NCBI RefSeq assembly: GCF_020662345.1
Contig: NZ_VMOA01000017.1
Coordinates: 43,766-107,765, forward strand
Direction: 5' to 3'
DNA: 64,000 nt
DNA from: Methylobacterium sp. W2
Lineage (GTDB): Bacteria > Pseudomonadota > Alphaproteobacteria > Rhizobiales > Beijerinckiaceae
Shown here piece by piece: positions 1 to 8,270 of this stretch. The notes beneath the pieces are model-generated. The model did not search any database. It was not told the DNA's origin and worked only from the letters and a program-made list of their open reading frames with translations. Position 1 is the first letter of the stretch; every line of letters starts with the position of its first letter. A program made the translations under genes and the position numbers.

Positions 1-12
1 GACGCGTTCACC

Positions 13-2001
13 ATGACCGAGCCACTGCGCACCCGCTCGCAGGCCGCTGAAGACGGCGAGGATGCCGGCTCGAATCCGAGCCGAAACGCCACCTTCGGCG
101 ATGTGGTCGCCGCCCGGTTCGACCGGCGCGACCTGTTGCGCGGCCTCCTCGGGGTTGGCGCCATCGCGGCGGTGGTGACGCCCCGCGCGCTCGCCGCCGG
201 CCCGGCCGCGCCAGCGCAGGGACAGGCGACGCCGTTCCCATTCACGGAGATCGAGGCGGGATCAGACGTGCACCATCACGTGGCCGAGGGGCACGATGCC
301 GACATCCTGATCCGCTGGGGCGATCCGGTCCTGCCCGGCGCGCCGGCGTTCGATCCGCTGAACCAGAGTGCCGCGGCGCAGGCCCGGCAATTCGGCTACA
401 ACAACGACTTCGTCGGTTTTTTCCCGATGCCCGGCGCCGCCGACCCGGCCGCGCACGGCCTTCTCGTGGTCAACCACGAATACACCAACGAAGAGCTGAT
501 GTTCCCCGGCCTCGGCCGCCAGGACATCAAGACTGTCGCCTTCAAGGGCATGAACCGCGACCTCGTCGATATCGAGATGGCTGCCCATGGCGGCTCGGTG
601 ATCGAGGTGAAGCGCACGGACGGCAAATGGGCCGTGGTGCCGGATTCGCGATATGCCCGCCGCATCACCGTCGAGACGCCGATGGCCCTCTCCGGCCCGG
701 CGGCCGGCTCCGACCGGCTGAAGACCACCGACGACCCGTCCGGCCGTGCGGTGAAGGGCATGATCAACAATTGCGCCGGTGGCACCACGCCCTGGGGGAC
801 GTGGCTCACCTGCGAGGAGAACATCAACTACTACTTCTCCGGCGCCCTCGCCGAGGGGTCGACCGAGGCGACCAACCACAAGCGTCTCGGCCTGCCCGGC
901 AACGCCTATGCCTGGGGCCGCTTCCACGAGCGGTTCGACCTCGCCAAGGAACCGAACGAGCCCAACCGCTTCGGCTGGGTGGTGGAGATCGACCCGTTCG
1001 ATCCCGCCTCCGTCCCGACGAAGCGCACGGCCATGGGCCGATTCAAACACGAGGGCGCCGCCGGCATCGTTGCGAAGGGAGGAGCTTACGTCGTCTACCA
1101 GGGCGACGACGAGCGCTTCGACTACGTGTACAAATTCGTCACCAAGGCGGCGGTGAACCTCGCGGACCGGCGGGCCAACCGCGACATCCTCGATTCCGGC
1201 ACGCTGCACGTCGCCCGATTCGATGCCGACGGGCGCGGTGCCTGGATGCCCCTGGTGTTCGGGCAGGGAAAGCTGACCCCCGAATACGGGTTCGCGTCCC
1301 AGGCCGACGTGCTCGTCGAGGCCCGGCGTGCCGGCGACCTCCTCGGAGCCACCAAGATGGACCGTCCGGAGGATGTCGAGGCCAACCCGAAGACCGGCAA
1401 GGTCTACGTGATGCTCACCAACAACGGGAAGCGCAAACCCGGCGATGAGAACGCCGCCAACCCGCGGCCCGACAACCGCTTCGGGCATATCGTCGAACTG
1501 ACCCCGGACGACGGCGACCACGCGGCCTCGGGCTTCGCCTGGGAGATCCTCGTCAAATGCGGAGATCCCTCCATCGCGGCGGTCGGCGCCACCTTCTCCT
1601 CGGCGACGACGAAGGACGGCTGGTTCGGCATGCCGGACAATTGCTCGGTGGACGGGCAGGGCCGGCTCTGGGTCGCCACGGACGGGAACTCGCCGTCGAA
1701 GACGGGGCGCAACGACGGCATCTGGGCGATGGAGACGGACGGACAGGGACGGGGCACGGGCAAGCACTTCTTCAGGGTGCCGAACGGCGCCGAGATGTGC
1801 GGCCCCTATTTCACCCCTGACGACACCACCTTCTTCGTCGCCGTGCAGCACCCCGGCGAGGCCGACGAGGAGGATCCGAAGGCCCTGCCCGCCACCTTCG
1901 AGGCGCCCTCCACCCGCTGGCCGGATTTCATCGACGGAATGCCGCCCCGCCCCGCCATCGTCGCGATCACCAAGCGCGGGGGCGGCCGGGTCGGGAGCTG
2001 A
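13..2001 (+). CDS. PhoX-family (DUF839) alkaline phosphatase, Tat-exported
   Basis: The 662-residue product matches the PhoX/DUF839 family of periplasmic, calcium- and iron-dependent phosphatases. The N-terminus carries the usual family lead (GSNPS, then F-GDVVAARFDRRDLLRG near residues 20-45) followed by a hydrophobic stretch and an Ala-rich cleavage region, which reads as a twin-arginine signal peptide. Family-like blocks include VVNHEYTNEE near residue 152 and TPWGTWLTCEENIN near 260. The length fits the family. Known members release phosphate from phosphoesters in the periplasm; the substrate here cannot be read. The start at 13 lies at the window edge, so a slightly longer N-terminus is possible. 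It stands alone and its control is not visible. Confidence 0.88.
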   Translation: MTEPLRTRSQAAEDGEDAGSNPSRNATFGDVVAARFDRRDLLRGLLGVGAIAAVVTPRALAAGPAAPAQGQATPFPFTEIEAGSDVHHHVAEGHDADILIRWGDPVLPGAPAFDPLNQSAAAQARQFGYNNDFVGFFPMPGAADPAAHGLLVVNHEYTNEELMFPGLGRQDIKTVAFKGMNRDLVDIEMAAHGGSVIEVKRTDGKWAVVPDSRYARRITVETPMALSGPAAGSDRLKTTDDPSGRAVKGMINNCAGGTTPWGTWLTCEENINYYFSGALAEGSTEATNHKRLGLPGNAYAWGRFHERFDLAKEPNEPNRFGWVVEIDPFDPASVPTKRTAMGRFKHEGAAGIVAKGGAYVVYQGDDERFDYVYKFVTKAAVNLADRRANRDILDSGTLHVARFDADGRGAWMPLVFGQGKLTPEYGFASQADVLVEARRAGDLLGATKMDRPEDVEANPKTGKVYVMLTNNGKRKPGDENAANPRPDNRFGHIVELTPDDGDHAASGFAWEILVKCGDPSIAAVGATFSSATTKDGWFGMPDNCSVDGQGRLWVATDGNSPSKTGRNDGIWAMETDGQGRGTGKHFFRVPNGAEMCGPYFTPDDTTFFVAVQHPGEADEEDPKALPATFEAPSTRWPDFIDGMPPRPAIVAITKRGGGRVGS

Positions 2002-2146
2002 CTTCACCACCGTTTCGCGGACGCTTCGCGACTCCTCCGGCTGGCCCCCGGATCACCCTTCGTTCCCGCTCCGGGCGTCCTGGGAAGGGGGCTGAACGGC
2101 AACAGGAGGAACCGACGAGCGCTGCCACCCATTCCGCCGCCCCTTT

Positions 2147-2184
2147 CCCGGACGCCTTGAAGTGAAGCGAAAGGCGATCCGGGA
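2147..2184. repeat. Palindromic intergenic element
   Basis: Arms CCCGGACGCCTT and AAGGCGATCCGGG flank a short GAAGTGAAGCG-type centre and form an imperfect inverted repeat in the 459-bp gap between the phosphatase and parE. A second hairpin (stems 2288-2295 and 2308-2315, CTCCGCCC/GGGCGGAG) lies in the same gap. Both look like interspersed palindromes rather than coding sequence. I see nothing else convincing in this gap. Confidence 0.5.
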
Positions 2185-2460
2185 ACCCGCACGGAAAGGG
2201 CCGCGTCAGCGGCTCTTGTGAGATGGCACAGGAGAGGCGGATGTGTCGCGACTTCCTTCGCCGAGCCCCGGATCGGGTTCCGCCACACTCCGCCCGTCCG
2301 AAAAGGAGGGCGGAGCGTAACGAAGGCGGCATCTCCTCCGGTACCCCGGCGACACAGCCTTAACGGAATCGGCGCAAGCTGCGCAGGAACACTGGGAGAG
2401 CGGCCGCCGGCGAGGGCGGCATCGCTTCACGTTTCCGTTTCGTTCCTGTATGGTTGGACC

Positions 2461-4551
2461 ATGACTCAGCGCGAGACCTCACGTCAGGCCGTCCCGGCCC
2501 CCGCCGGCGGCCGGCCGAGCGACCTGTTCGCGGGTGGTCAGGCGCCCGTGCGCGGCGCGAAGGCCGCTTCGGCCGCGCGTGCTCCTCTCGACAGGGCGCC
2601 AGTCGATGCAGCGGAGGCCGGCTACGACGCGTCGTCGATCGAGGTGCTGGAAGGCCTGGAGCCGGTTCGGCGCCGGCCGGGCATGTATATCGGCGGCACC
2701 GACGAGCGGGCCCTGCATCACCTCTTCGCCGAGGTGATCGACAATTCCATGGACGAGGCGGTGGCGGGCCATGCCAGCTACATCGAGGTGGAACTGGAAG
2801 AGACCGGCCACCTCGTCATCACCGACAACGGCCGCGGCATCCCGGTGGACCCGCACCCGAAATTTCCCGGCAAATCCGCCCTCGAAGTGATCATGACCAC
2901 GCTGCATGCGGGCGGCAAGTTCGACTCGAAGGTCTACGAGACCTCGGGCGGCCTGCACGGTGTCGGCATCTCCGTGGTCAACGCCCTGTCCGACATCCTC
3001 GAAGTCGAGGTGGCCCGCAGCCAGGTTCTCTATCGCCAAACCTTTTCGCGGGGCCATGTCCAGGGGCCCCTGGAGACGGTGGGCCGGGTGCAGAACCGGC
3101 GCGGCACGCGGGTGCGCTTTCACCCCGATGCGCAGATCTTCGGGGCGCTGAAATTCGATCCGCGCCGGCTGTTCAAGATGGCGCGCTCCAAGGCCTACCT
3201 GTTCGGCGGCGTCGAGATCCGCTGGCGCTGCGCGCCCGCGCTGCTGGAAGGCATCGCCGACGTGCCGGCCGAAACCGTGCACCGCTTCCCCGGCGGCCTG
3301 CGCGACTATCTCGCCCGCGACCTCGACGGCAAGGAGCTCGTCACCGATGCGGTCTTCGCCGGCAAGGTGACGAAGCCCGGCGGCCACGGCTCCCTCGAAT
3401 GGGCCGTCGCCTGGATGGTGGTGGAAGACGGAGTCTCGCACTCCTACTGCAACACGATTCCCACCGCCGAGGGCGGCACCCACGAGAGCGGCCTGCGCGT
3501 CGCCCTGCTGCGGGCCCTGCGCGAGCATGCCGAGCGCGTCGGCCAGGCCAAGCGGATGACCTCGGTCACTACCGACGACGTGATGGCGACCTGCGCCTCG
3601 ATGCTCTCGGTCTTCATCCGCGAGCCCGAGTTTCAGGGCCAGACCAAGGACAAGCTCGCCACGGTGGAGGCCTCGCGCATCGTCGAGACGGCGATCCGTG
3701 ATGCGTTCGACCACTGGCTCGCCGCCTCCCCGGCTCAGGCCAACAAGCTCCTCGATTGGGTGATCGACCGGGCCGAGGAGCGCCTGCGCCGGCGCCAGGA
3801 GAAAGAGGTCGCGCGCAAATCCGCCACCCGCAAGCTGCGCCTGCCGGGCAAGCTCGCCGATTGCTCGAAGGCGGGTACGGCCGGCTCGGAGATCTTCATC
3901 GTCGAGGGCGATTCCGCCGGCGGTTCGGCCAAGCAGGCGCGCGACCGTGCCAGCCAGGCAATCCTGCCCCTGCGTGGTAAGATCCTCAACGTGGCCTCGG
4001 CCAGCCGCGACAAGATGGGCGCCAACCAGCTCATCTCCGACCTGACCCAGGCGCTCGGCTGCGGCACCGGCAACGGCTACAGGGGCGAGGACCTTCGCTA
4101 TGAGAAGGTCATCATCATGACCGACGCGGATGTCGACGGCGCGCATATCGCCTCGCTGCTGATCACCTTCTTCTACCGGCAGATGCCCAAGCTCATCGAC
4201 AAGGGCCATCTCTACCTCGCGATCCCGCCGCTCTATCGGCTCACCCACGGCGCCAAGACGGTCTATGCCCGTGACGACGCCGACAAGGAGCGGGTGATCA
4301 AGACCGTCTTCAAGGGCGGCAAGGTGGAGATCAGCCGCTTCAAGGGCCTCGGCGAGATGATGCCGGCGCAGTTGAAGGAGACCACGATGGATCCGAAGAA
4401 GCGCACGCTCCTGCGCGTCGCGGTCCTCGACGAGGCACGGGATTCCACCGGCGATGCCGTGGAGCGCCTGATGGGCAACAAACCGGAAGCTCGCTTCGCC
4501 TTCATCTCCGAGCGTGCCGCCTTCGCCGACGAGGCGACACTCGACATCTAA
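2461..4551 (+). CDS. parE: DNA topoisomerase IV subunit B
   Basis: The 696-residue product is the ATPase subunit of topoisomerase IV, which decatenates daughter chromosomes with ParC. The GHKL ATPase domain shows EVIDNSMDEA (about residue 91), DNGRGIP (122) and the GGLHGVG lid motif. The TOPRIM domain shows EGDSAGGSAKQARDR (about 482) and the metal-binding DADVDG (about 555). The C-terminus ends FISERAAFADEATLDI, which suits alphaproteobacterial ParE better than GyrB. The frame is open for 81 codons upstream, but the ATG at 2461 gives the normal family length and the upstream part does not look like protein. It is followed by a bidirectional terminator. Confidence 0.93.
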   Translation: MTQRETSRQAVPAPAGGRPSDLFAGGQAPVRGAKAASAARAPLDRAPVDAAEAGYDASSIEVLEGLEPVRRRPGMYIGGTDERALHHLFAEVIDNSMDEAVAGHASYIEVELEETGHLVITDNGRGIPVDPHPKFPGKSALEVIMTTLHAGGKFDSKVYETSGGLHGVGISVVNALSDILEVEVARSQVLYRQTFSRGHVQGPLETVGRVQNRRGTRVRFHPDAQIFGALKFDPRRLFKMARSKAYLFGGVEIRWRCAPALLEGIADVPAETVHRFPGGLRDYLARDLDGKELVTDAVFAGKVTKPGGHGSLEWAVAWMVVEDGVSHSYCNTIPTAEGGTHESGLRVALLRALREHAERVGQAKRMTSVTTDDVMATCASMLSVFIREPEFQGQTKDKLATVEASRIVETAIRDAFDHWLAASPAQANKLLDWVIDRAEERLRRRQEKEVARKSATRKLRLPGKLADCSKAGTAGSEIFIVEGDSAGGSAKQARDRASQAILPLRGKILNVASASRDKMGANQLISDLTQALGCGTGNGYRGEDLRYEKVIIMTDADVDGAHIASLLITFFYRQMPKLIDKGHLYLAIPPLYRLTHGAKTVYARDDADKERVIKTVFKGGKVEISRFKGLGEMMPAQLKETTMDPKKRTLLRVAVLDEARDSTGDAVERLMGNKPEARFAFISERAAFADEATLDI

Positions 4552-4763
4552 GCACGGGGGCGGGGCGCGAGTTCGGACGATCCGAGCCTAGCCCCCTTCC
4601 CGGAGGGATGCGCGCCAACGGAACGCGAGGCGAAAAGTAGCGCCGCGTCTGCTCAGGAGCCGCAGACGCGGCACATCGTGCGACAAGTTCCGGATCACCT
4701 TCCGCTGAGAACCGGCTTGATCGGATGTCTCAGCGGATGCTCCTGTCAAAGTGGATCATCCCA

Positions 4764-4803
4764 AACGTGAAAAACCCGGCCGTGAGGCCGGGTATTTCAC
4801 GTT
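4764..4803. terminator. Bidirectional intrinsic terminator between parE and omp
   Basis: A near-perfect inverted repeat: AACGTGAAAAACCCGGCC (4764-4781), loop GTGA, then GGCCGGGTATTTCACGTT (4786-4803). The GC core is flanked by an A-run on one side and a T-rich stretch on the other, so it can stop transcription from both convergent genes, parE and the outer-membrane protein gene. Confidence 0.8.
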
Positions 4804-4860
4804 CACGATCCTGATGCCGCGCGATCCTCGATGAGGACCGCGCGGCGATCATGGATGATC

Positions 4861-5688
4861 CTAGTAGGTGCCGAACTTGTAGTTCAGGCCGGCGCGGACG
4901 ACGGCGAACTCGTCGTCGCGACGACCGGTGCTGATCGAGCGCACAACCGAGTTGTCGGTGGTGTCGATGATGAAGGCGCCCTGGTTGCGGGTGCCGCGAT
5001 CGAGGTTCACGTACAGGCCTTCGACCTTCAGCGTCACAGCGGAAGCGCGGAAGAAGTTGAAGAACGACTCGGTGGGGAGAGCGTATTCGATACCACCGCC
5101 GACAGCGTAACCGGTGCGGAAGTCGTCGTTGCCCTTGAAGCCGCCGAAGCTACGCTCGGTGCTGCCAGCGCCGTAGGCGAAACCACCGGTGCCGTACACG
5201 AGGGTGCGGTCGAAGGCGTAGCCGAGGCGACCGCGGACGGTGCCGAAGAAGTCGAGGCTGGAGAGACCGCGCGGGTCGTTGATGGCGAAGCCCGGAGCGG
5301 CGACGACACCCGAGTCACGACGCTTGGCGCCGAAATCGAGGTACTGGGCATCGGCTTCGATACCGACAACCACACCCGAACCCGGGGTGAACTGGTAGTT
5401 GTAGCCGATCTGCGCGCCGCCGGAGAAGCCGTCCTGGCTATCCTTGCTGAAGGTGGCGATCTGCGGGGTACCAGCAGCGGTGAAGCGGCTCGGCACGGCG
5501 AAGGAGTTCGGGCCTTCCTTGCCGGTGTCGAAAGCGTAACCGGCGTTGATACCGGCGTAGAAGCCCGTCCACGTGAAGACCGGGACCGGAACGAAGACCG
5601 GCGGAGCGGCGCGACGGGGAAGGTCGGCGGCCGAAGCGACAGCGGTCAGGCCGGCGAGAACGGTCGTAGCGAGAAGCAGTCTTTTCAT
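4861..5688 (-). CDS. Outer-membrane beta-barrel protein, Omp25/porin-like family
   Basis: The 275-residue product begins MKRLLLATTVLAGLTAVASAADLPRR, a typical signal peptide with an Ala-x-Ala site, then a PPVFVPVPVFTWTGFYAGINAGYAF segment, the first strand of the Omp25/Omp31 barrel family of Rhizobiales. Alternating aromatic and Gly-rich strands continue to the C-terminus, which ends AGLNYKFGTY with the terminal aromatic expected for outer-membrane insertion. The ATG at 5688 was chosen because the signal peptide begins there, although the frame is open further upstream. Codon use is very regular, as in highly expressed genes. A structural or surface role is inferred; no pore specificity can be read. 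Confidence 0.85.
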   Translation of the reverse strand: MKRLLLATTVLAGLTAVASAADLPRRAAPPVFVPVPVFTWTGFYAGINAGYAFDTGKEGPNSFAVPSRFTAAGTPQIATFSKDSQDGFSGGAQIGYNYQFTPGSGVVVGIEADAQYLDFGAKRRDSGVVAAPGFAINDPRGLSSLDFFGTVRGRLGYAFDRTLVYGTGGFAYGAGSTERSFGGFKGNDDFRTGYAVGGGIEYALPTESFFNFFRASAVTLKVEGLYVNLDRGTRNQGAFIIDTTDNSVVRSISTGRRDDEFAVVRAGLNYKFGTY

Positions 5689-5888
5689 TGTGTGTCTGGT
5701 CCTGATGGGCATTAAGCCTAGGTGCTTGTAGGCTCGGACGGGCGTGAGGTCTGTCGCATTCCTGCAACAACATCCACCGAATACAGCGCTAGCCGTCAAC
5801 GAAGGGTAAAGGTTAGGCGCAGGTGAGGAATGAGAGGCCAGTGACGTGCTCTGGCGCACTTCCGGCGCCGTCCCAACCCACCTCGATG

Positions 5889-5902
5889 GTGATCCAGATC
5901 AC
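5889..5902. promoter_or_regulatory. Candidate CRP/FNR-type palindrome
   Basis: GTGATCCAGATCAC is a 6-bp inverted repeat with a 2-bp centre that closely follows the CRP-type consensus TGTGA-N6-TCACA. It lies about 200 bp upstream of the outer-membrane protein gene. The rest of the gap from 5689 to 6465 (777 bp) shows no gene I can support; short frames there lack ribosome sites and family features. Binding by a CRP/FNR-family regulator is inference. Confidence 0.35.
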
Positions 5903-6465
5903 GCCACCGTGACGACCAGTTTCCACTTCCCGCAAGCATTCATTAAGCGGAACAATTCTGCATCATGCGAGTTAGGAACAACTTTTTGTCCTGGCTCGCG
6001 ATGCGAAGATTGCCCGCATGAAGGGCGATGGGAAGGCGTCGGCCCATCGTCACGGTCAGGCAATCAAATGCAGGCAACAGGACGTTAAGTGCGCCCCGTG
6101 ATCCCGTGGTCGCGTATCCAAAGCCGGGATTCAGCCCGCTGCGGCATTCGCCGGCCCCGTCGCGGCTGACTCAATTCTGGTGACCCGGCCGCTTGCTCAA
6201 GACGAACCCGAGCCATTCGGCGAGCAGCGCATCATCGCAGGACGGCCGCTCTGCCATGGGCGATTGCGAGCTTCCTCGTCGTGACGGTGACCGCACGGTC
6301 GGCGGGAGCGCCCGTGGAGCCGATGGCGACGGGCTTTCATCGCTGGAGGCGGCAGGTCTTCCGCCGATGCCCGGCGGGCATCCTCGATCGAAGCCATGAC
6401 CCTGAAGGCTTCGCTGATCGCCGCGCCGACGGCGCGATGCGCCGCCGGGGAGGGACCGATAGGCT

Positions 6466-7266
6466 CTATCGCCCGGCCGTGACCCAGAGTTCACCCTTGC
6501 CGAGGGTGGCGAGATCGCCGGAATAGCGCGTGAGCGCACCGGCGGCGAGGTCGGCATGGGCGGGGCTGAGGGCCCGCAGGGACCGGGCGAGCAGACGCAG
6601 GAACACGAGATCGTGCGTTCCCGTCTCGACGAAGCTCGGGCTCAGGGCTCCGTGTCCGCCGGCGAGGATCGTCCCGCGCCGCATGCCGTAGCCGGGATGG
6701 TCGCCCACCGAGAGGGCCGCGATCGTGCCCGCGATCATCCGCGATCCGGCATGGGCGCCGGCAGCGCCGACCAGGATCAACCCGCGCCGCATACGGTCGC
6801 CGAGGTAATCGCCGGCCGATCCGCGGATCACCAGCGTGGCGCCGTCGAGCCCGGCCTTGGCGGCGTAAACCGCGCCGCCGGCATGATCGCCGGCATCACC
6901 CTCGATGGTGATCGTCCCGCCCTTGGCACCGGATCCGGCATAAGGCCCGGCCGATCCCGTAACCGTCACCGATCCCGACGCCATGCCGGCGCCGAGGCGC
7001 TGACCGACATCGCCGACGACGCGGATCGAGCCGCCGCTGAGCGAGGCACCGACACTGTCGAAGCGGGACGAGCCGCCTTCGATGGTCAGGCTGTCGGAGC
7101 CGTCGAGGCTGATGGCGAAGATGTCGCCCAACGTCAGGCCGCGTCGGCTGGTGCCGATGGGAAGCCTGGCCGCTTCGGCCTCGGAGAGGCCGCTCAGGGA
7201 AAGCGGATTCACGTGGAGGAAATCGAGCCGCTCCGGCGGCTCCTGGCGCAGGGTGAGGGTGCTCAT
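6466..7266 (-). CDS. fhcC: Formyltransferase/hydrolase complex subunit C
   Basis: The 266-residue product is the FwdC/FmdC-like subunit of the Fhc complex, which releases formate from formyl-methylofuran in methylotrophs. After an N-terminal segment (VNPLSLSGLSEAEAARLPIG), the body is a run of Gly-rich repeats such as GGSIRVVGDVGQRLGAGM and GGTITIEGDAGDHAGG, the parallel beta-helix typical of this family and of the glutamate synthase C-terminal domain. The ATG at 7266 overlaps the fhcD stop as ATGA, indicating translational coupling. It is last in fhcBADC. The subunit is thought to be structural; no catalytic residue is expected. Confidence 0.92.
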   Translation of the reverse strand: MSTLTLRQEPPERLDFLHVNPLSLSGLSEAEAARLPIGTSRRGLTLGDIFAISLDGSDSLTIEGGSSRFDSVGASLSGGSIRVVGDVGQRLGAGMASGSVTVTGSAGPYAGSGAKGGTITIEGDAGDHAGGAVYAAKAGLDGATLVIRGSAGDYLGDRMRRGLILVGAAGAHAGSRMIAGTIAALSVGDHPGYGMRRGTILAGGHGALSPSFVETGTHDLVFLRLLARSLRALSPAHADLAAGALTRYSGDLATLGKGELWVTAGR

Positions 7267-8219
7267 GCCGCTCCAGCCTCGCTCGCCGGCTCCTTCGAGA
7301 GCAGGTCCTTCAGGTGATAATGGTGGCGGCCGAGATTGCCGCCGTAATTGCCCGCCGTCACCGCCACGAGCCCGTGCGCGGCACCGGCTTCGGTGGAGGC
7401 GTGGAGCGCCGCGCGCATGGATTCGGCCACCGAGCGCGAGGTGAGCCCGTCGATGACGATCTCGAGCACCACGCCGACCTCGGCCGCGAGTTCCGAGCCG
7501 GCCCGGCCCTTGAGGGTCGGGCAATAAGCGTCGTTGGTGGAGGCCATCATGCCCTTGGTGCGCGCGCCGACCTTCGAGCCGGAACGGACGATGCCGCCGG
7601 GGAAGGGCAGGATCACATCCGCCACCGAGCGGGCGGCATCCACCGCGATCTCGGCGACCTTGAGGGTCTCGGCATGATTGCGGCCGAGGAACAGCAGGTT
7701 GCCGCCGCCCACCGCGCCGTCCACCGCGCGGACGAAATCCTCGCACAGGAACTCGCCGTCCATCACCGGCACGCGCCAATAGCGCCGCGCCTTGCCGGAG
7801 ACGGGATCGGTCAGGCGCTTGGCCACCGCGAACCCGTCACCGAAATAGCGGATCGCGCCACCGAGCTTGATCTTGTGCGGCCCGTCGACGCCCGCATAGC
7901 AGGCCGTGCCGGGGCAGGTGAGGATGCACTGGCCGACGCGCTTCAGAAGCTGGTCCTTGAGGCCGTTCGGCTCGAAGCCGAACAGCAGCACCCGCACGCC
8001 GGGGCGGCCGTCCGGAGTCTCCTCGGGGGAGAGCTCGCAATCGATGCCGGCCTCGGCGCCGCAGCCGATCACCGAGGTGGCGAACCCGGTCATGGTCACG
8101 GCGGCGATCATCGCCCATTTGGCGGTGTCGTTGGTGATGATCAGCGCCGTGCCGGCGACGTCGAACGCCTCGGCGAAGGTGTCGATCACCGGGATACCGT
8201 TGAGGGTGAGGTCAGTCAT
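7263..8219 (-). CDS. fhcD: Formylmethanofuran:H4MPT formyltransferase, Fhc subunit D
   Basis: The 318-residue product matches archaeal Ftr over its full length, including the start region LNGIPVIDTFAEAF, then TNDTAKWAMIAA, GFEPNGLKDQLLKRVGQC and the block RSGSKVGARTKGMMASTNDAYCPTL. Ftr/FhcD moves the formyl group from formyl-H4MPT to methylofuran; in bacteria it acts inside the Fhc complex so that the formyl group passes to the FhcA hydrolase site. The gene lies 51 bp after fhcA and overlaps fhcC by 4 bp. A cytoplasmic location is expected, since no signal peptide is seen. Confidence 0.95.
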   Translation of the reverse strand: MTDLTLNGIPVIDTFAEAFDVAGTALIITNDTAKWAMIAAVTMTGFATSVIGCGAEAGIDCELSPEETPDGRPGVRVLLFGFEPNGLKDQLLKRVGQCILTCPGTACYAGVDGPHKIKLGGAIRYFGDGFAVAKRLTDPVSGKARRYWRVPVMDGEFLCEDFVRAVDGAVGGGNLLFLGRNHAETLKVAEIAVDAARSVADVILPFPGGIVRSGSKVGARTKGMMASTNDAYCPTLKGRAGSELAAEVGVVLEIVIDGLTSRSVAESMRAALHASTEAGAAHGLVAVTAGNYGGNLGRHHYHLKDLLSKEPASEAGAA

Positions 8220-8270
8220 GCTCGGTCACCGTACCCACGCGAGGCGTCGTCATCAGGCCCGGCATCATTC

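Noticed and set aside
5846..6088. 80-residue frame on the plus strand in the gap after the omp gene
   Set aside because: Composition is mixed, there is no ribosome site, and it contains the CRP-like palindrome, which suggests regulatory DNA.
6171..6465. Possible small gene just downstream of fhcC on the minus strand
   Set aside because: Parts of two frames look weakly protein-like (for example AISEAFRVMASIEDARRASAEDL), but there is no ribosome site and no single frame stays convincing.
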